A stretch of 9,879 nt of DNA. It comes from an uncultured Chlorobiaceae bacterium (GTDB lineage: Bacteria; Bacteroidota; Chlorobiia; Chlorobiales; Chlorobiaceae). The translations under genes and the position numbers were made by a program. The DNA is taken from NCBI GenBank assembly GCA_903838095.1, contig CAILXE010000117.1, positions 1 through 9,879 of the forward strand. Direction: 5' to 3'. Each line of letters starts with the position of its first letter. Positions within the stretch are counted from its first letter, which is position 1. Under the pieces are notes generated by a model, which ran no database searches, was not told the origin of the DNA, and saw nothing but the letters and a program-made list of their open reading frames with translations. Below are positions 8,139 through 9,879 of the stretch, in pieces.

Positions 8139-8705
8139 TCAAGAAAGTTTAGATGTCTGGACAACCGCAGGCACAACTACAGGATAGTCAGCATTAATTA
8201 CTCCAGAAGCAAGAAGGTCCAGCTCTTTCTGGATTTTTCGGCGATCCCGCTTTTCGAGCCTGTCAACAAAAAGCCTGCCGTCAAGATGGTCAATTTCATG
8301 CTGAATCACTCTGGCAATCATCCCGGAAAAATCCCCAATACACTCCTCGAACTGCTCATTACGGTATTTCAGCGTCAGCGCAGCAGGACGAACCACATCA
8401 CCCTGAACACCAGGAACACTCAAGCAGCCCTCCTCCATCTCATTATAACCCCTGACCGAAAGAATGTGAGGATTAATCACCACCATCGGCTTCTCCTTCT
8501 CATAATTTTTCAGCGCTGAAACATCAAGCACAAGCAGCCGCAGAGAATGCCCCACCTGTGGCGCAGCCAAACCGATCCCGGCCGCATTCCGCATCGACTC
8601 AAACATCGATTCCACGAGATCCTCAATCGCACCATCAACACCCTTCAACGGCCTCGCCTTCCGCCGAAGAACATCATCACTATAAATATTAATGGGTAAT
8701 ATCAT
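8139..8705 (-). CDS. def: Peptide deformylase
   Basis: Def is a metalloenzyme that removes the N-formyl group from new proteins. The 188-residue product carries the three family motifs: [10 protein letters not shown] (43-52), EEGCLSVPG (91-99) with metal ligand C94, and QHEIDH (135-140) with H136, catalytic E137 and H140. The start is ATG 8705-8703 ([14 protein letters not shown]), a normal deformylase N-terminus. That ATG overlaps the stop of the upstream transposase frame as ATGA. No Shine-Dalgarno sequence precedes it; the bases upstream belong to the inverted repeat of the mobile element. Translation may therefore depend on coupling to the transposase frame or on an SD-independent start, and transcription on a promoter in or beyond the element. 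The residues after about 170 are a short non-conserved tail. Confidence 0.97.
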   Translation of the reverse strand: MILPINIYSDDVLRRKARPLKGVDGAIEDLVESMFESMRNAAGIGLAAPQVGHSLRLLVLDVSALKNYEKEKPMVVINPHILSVRGYNEMEEGCLSVPGVQGDVVRPAALTLKYRNEQFEECIGDFSGMIARVIQHEIDHLDGRLFVDRLEKRDRRKIQKELDLLASGVINADYPVVVPAVVQTSKLS

Positions 8706-9730
8706 AAGCCATAAGGGGACGCAGGTGATATTGTGTATTTATTTTTCACAGAACTTTTCATTGAAGCCAAACGTCGAAATATCTGATTAACCGCCGACGT
8801 TGAGATACCAAGTTGACGAGCGGTCTCGGCATAGGTCAACCCAAAATCCATGACTGACTTCACCGCAAACTCTTTTCTCAGTGTCGTACATTCACGTCTT
8901 TTACTGCCGGACTGTAATAACTGCAACGAAACTCCCAATGCCTCGCATCGCTTCAGAAGTTCCTCGGCTACCTCCTTCCTCAACCCGGCTGCCGGGACAA
9001 GACCTTTTACCGAATCATCCACCTGTTCAAGGATGTCCCGAACAAATTTCCCGCTTCCAAGAATTCTCTCGTCACTGAAATGTTTCTCTCCACGCTGTCT
9101 TAAAGACTTTACCTCCGACCACCCGCCAACAGAACGAATCAAACCTCCACCAGTCAATTCAGGTTGATGACCTTTTCTGCTTGCCTCCTCTACAAAAGAG
9201 AGATAAGCTGCTTTGGTCTGAGCATAATTTTCACCAAAAAACTTCAGCACAGCGCCAACATCCTGCCAGTCATGCCTGGCATATCTCAAAATGACTGCAT
9301 GACCGCTCCAGCGATAACGACTCAGTTCATCGAACGAACCAGCAAGTCCAGCCCTCAATGGATTAAGGTGAATATAGCTTACCAGTTTCAAAAAGTAGGG
9401 CTCTTCCTCACAGATTATTGATTTGTAACGGTTCTGAAACAGGTGCCCATGCCTCTTGTGGCGCTGATTATACCATGTCGCATAACCTGTCAGCAGCTTG
9501 CGCATAAACGATGAAAGGCCCATTTCACCACTTTTGAGCAAAATATGAGCGTGATTGGTCATCAGCGCCCAGGCGTAGATTTTTGTGCCACTCTCTTCGG
9601 CTAATCTTCCCACACGATAGACAAAAAACTCACGATCATCATCATCCATCACCATTGCGCAGCCATCAATTCCGCGAACCATCACATGGTGCAGAGTCCC
9701 CGGAGTATCAAGTCGTGGCCCACGCGGCAT
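8702..9730 (-). CDS. Y1 HUH transposase, REP-associated (RAYT/IS200-like) type
   Basis: This family nicks single-stranded DNA through a tyrosine and moves or processes palindromic ends. The 342-residue product has the metal-binding HUH motif as NHAHILL (H60, H62) and the likely nucleophile Y83 in LLTGYATWYN, followed by GHLFQNRYKS (95-104), typical of the RAYT branch. YIHLNPLRAGL (119-129) is another hallmark. The C-terminal part, about 270-325, has a helix-turn-helix-like segment (LTYAETARQLGISTSAVNQI), as in the longer RAYT forms with a DnaA-like DNA-binding tail. The start is ATG 9730-9728, preceded by AAGAAGG with GG 6 bases away, the best ribosome site in the window. The last codons are read from the left inverted repeat (ISPASP) and then from 9 bases outside the repeat ending in TGA, so the end of the protein is set by the insertion site. 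No frameshift is visible. Confidence 0.9.
   Translation of the reverse strand: MPRGPRLDTPGTLHHVMVRGIDGCAMVMDDDDREFFVYRVGRLAEESGTKIYAWALMTNHAHILLKSGEMGLSSFMRKLLTGYATWYNQRHKRHGHLFQNRYKSIICEEEPYFLKLVSYIHLNPLRAGLAGSFDELSRYRWSGHAVILRYARHDWQDVGAVLKFFGENYAQTKAAYLSFVEEASRKGHQPELTGGGLIRSVGGWSEVKSLRQRGEKHFSDERILGSGKFVRDILEQVDDSVKGLVPAAGLRKEVAEELLKRCEALGVSLQLLQSGSKRRECTTLRKEFAVKSVMDFGLTYAETARQLGISTSAVNQIFRRLASMKSSVKNKYTISPASPYGL
8713..8733. repeat. Left inverted repeat of the transposable element
   Basis: The plus strand reads AAGGGGACGCAGGTGATA followed by TTG. It is the inverted partner of 9793-9813, with one difference (C here, T in the other copy read in the same sense). It lies inside the 3' end of the transposase frame, 7 bases from the def start codon. 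Confidence 0.9.
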
Positions 9731-9736
9731 ATCAAA

Positions 9737-9743
9737 CCTTCTT
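9737..9743 (-). promoter_or_regulatory. Ribosome binding site of the transposase
   Basis: The minus strand reads AAGAAGG, 6 bases before the ATG at 9730. It is the only well-spaced Shine-Dalgarno-like match in front of a gene in this window and supports the chosen start. Confidence 0.6.
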
Positions 9744-9792
9744 TGTTTTCAGAATAAATTACGTAAAAGATAATAAATTTATCAGAAGTGCT

Positions 9793-9813
9793 CAATATCA
9801 CCTACGTCCCCTT
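9793..9813. repeat. Right inverted repeat of the transposable element
   Basis: On the minus strand this reads AAGGGGACGTAGGTGATA followed by TTG, matching the left copy at 20 of 21 positions. It lies 62 bases upstream of the transposase ATG and 15 bases from the tRNA terminator. A T run (9812-9817) adjoins it on the plus strand. Confidence 0.9.
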
Positions 9814-9828
9814 TTTTGTCAGGAAAGC

Positions 9829-9853
9829 AAAAACCCCGAAATTCGGGGTTTTT
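9829..9853 (-). terminator. Intrinsic terminator of the tRNA gene
   Basis: A 10-bp stem AAAAACCCCG/CGGGGTTTTT encloses a 5-base loop (9839-9843). On the minus strand it begins 4 bases after the end of the tRNA and finishes in five T residues. The hairpin is symmetric, so it could also stop plus-strand transcription. It should insulate the mobile element from tRNA transcription. Confidence 0.85.
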
Positions 9854-9857
9854 GGGG

Positions 9858-9879
9858 CGGAGAGGGAGGGATTCGAACC
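9858..9879 (-). tRNA. 3' end of a tRNA gene, probably tRNA-Ser, cut by window edge
   Basis: The minus strand starts with the T-loop GGTTCGAAT, then the T-stem strand CCCTC, the acceptor strand CCTCTCC and discriminator base G. The acceptor implies a 5' end GGAGAGG, which together with G73 is typical of bacterial tRNA-Ser. Genomic bases after G73 are CCC rather than CCA, so the CCA tail seems not to be encoded. The anticodon and the rest of the gene lie outside the window, so the identity is an inference. Confidence 0.8.

Larger units (their letters stand above)
8713..9813. mobile_element. RAYT/IS200-like transposable element with terminal inverted repeats
   Basis: A 1.1 kb unit is bounded by inverted repeats (8713-8733 and 9793-9813) that match at 20 of 21 positions and encloses a single Y1 HUH transposase gene. 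The element lies between the terminator of a tRNA gene on the right and def on the left. No target-site duplication is visible next to the repeats, in keeping with Y1 transposition, which does not normally make one. The gene and both ends look intact, so the element may be active or may have been kept as a domesticated gene; the single copy here cannot tell. Exact ends are inferred from the repeat limits. Confidence 0.75.

Noticed and set aside
7585..8187. Plus-strand open frame (200 codons) opposite fmt
   Set aside because: It is antisense to the conserved formyltransferase domain, rich in Arg and Asn as expected from reverse reading, and has no motif or ribosome site.
8700..8712. Target-site duplication flanking the element
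   Set aside because: Bases outside the left repeat (ending GCCAT) and outside the right repeat (starting TTTTGTC) share no direct repeat, as expected for Y1 transposition.
1..9879. CRISPR array, riboswitch, toxin-antitoxin or phage defence module
   Set aside because: No regularly spaced repeats, no small paired toxin-like genes and no defence domains were seen; all large frames are explained by housekeeping genes or the transposase.

Overview
The window looks like core chromosome from a green sulfur bacterium (Chlorobiaceae, for example the Chlorobium/Pelodictyon group). This is inferred from the protein sequences, the moderate GC content, the gene order and the near absence of Shine-Dalgarno sequences; no database search was possible. 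Almost every gene lies on the minus strand, so the functional order runs from the right end to the left end. No gene-free stretch exceeds about 160 bases.

Right end (about 8700-9879): the 3' end of a tRNA gene, most likely tRNA-Ser, is followed by a strong intrinsic terminator. Next comes a 1.1 kb mobile element with a Y1 HUH transposase of the REP-associated (RAYT, IS200-like) type, bounded by inverted repeats that match at 20 of 21 positions. The transposase frame runs through the left repeat and ends in an ATGA overlap with the start of def, so the element abuts a normally essential gene.

Middle (4413-8705): def, fmt, lepA and lepB are collinear and probably largely co-transcribed. Fmt formylates the initiator Met-tRNA and Def removes the formyl group from new proteins. 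LepA (EF4) is a ribosomal GTPase and LepB is signal peptidase I. Together they form a translation start, elongation quality and protein export block. lepB appears to start with TTG.

Left half (1-4419): a small plus-strand gene of unknown function (3991-4419), with one membrane segment, converges on lepB with a 7-base stop overlap. It is divergent from trpE. trpE (anthranilate synthase component I) and a DegP/HtrA-type periplasmic protease are 14 bases apart and probably co-transcribed, ending at a perfect 13-bp intrinsic terminator. greA (transcript cleavage factor) and the start of a small unrecognised gene follow, the latter cut by the window edge.

Most of the window is ordinary housekeeping sequence. 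The part most worth a second look is the transposon/def junction. No CRISPR array, riboswitch, phage gene or evident new defence system was seen.
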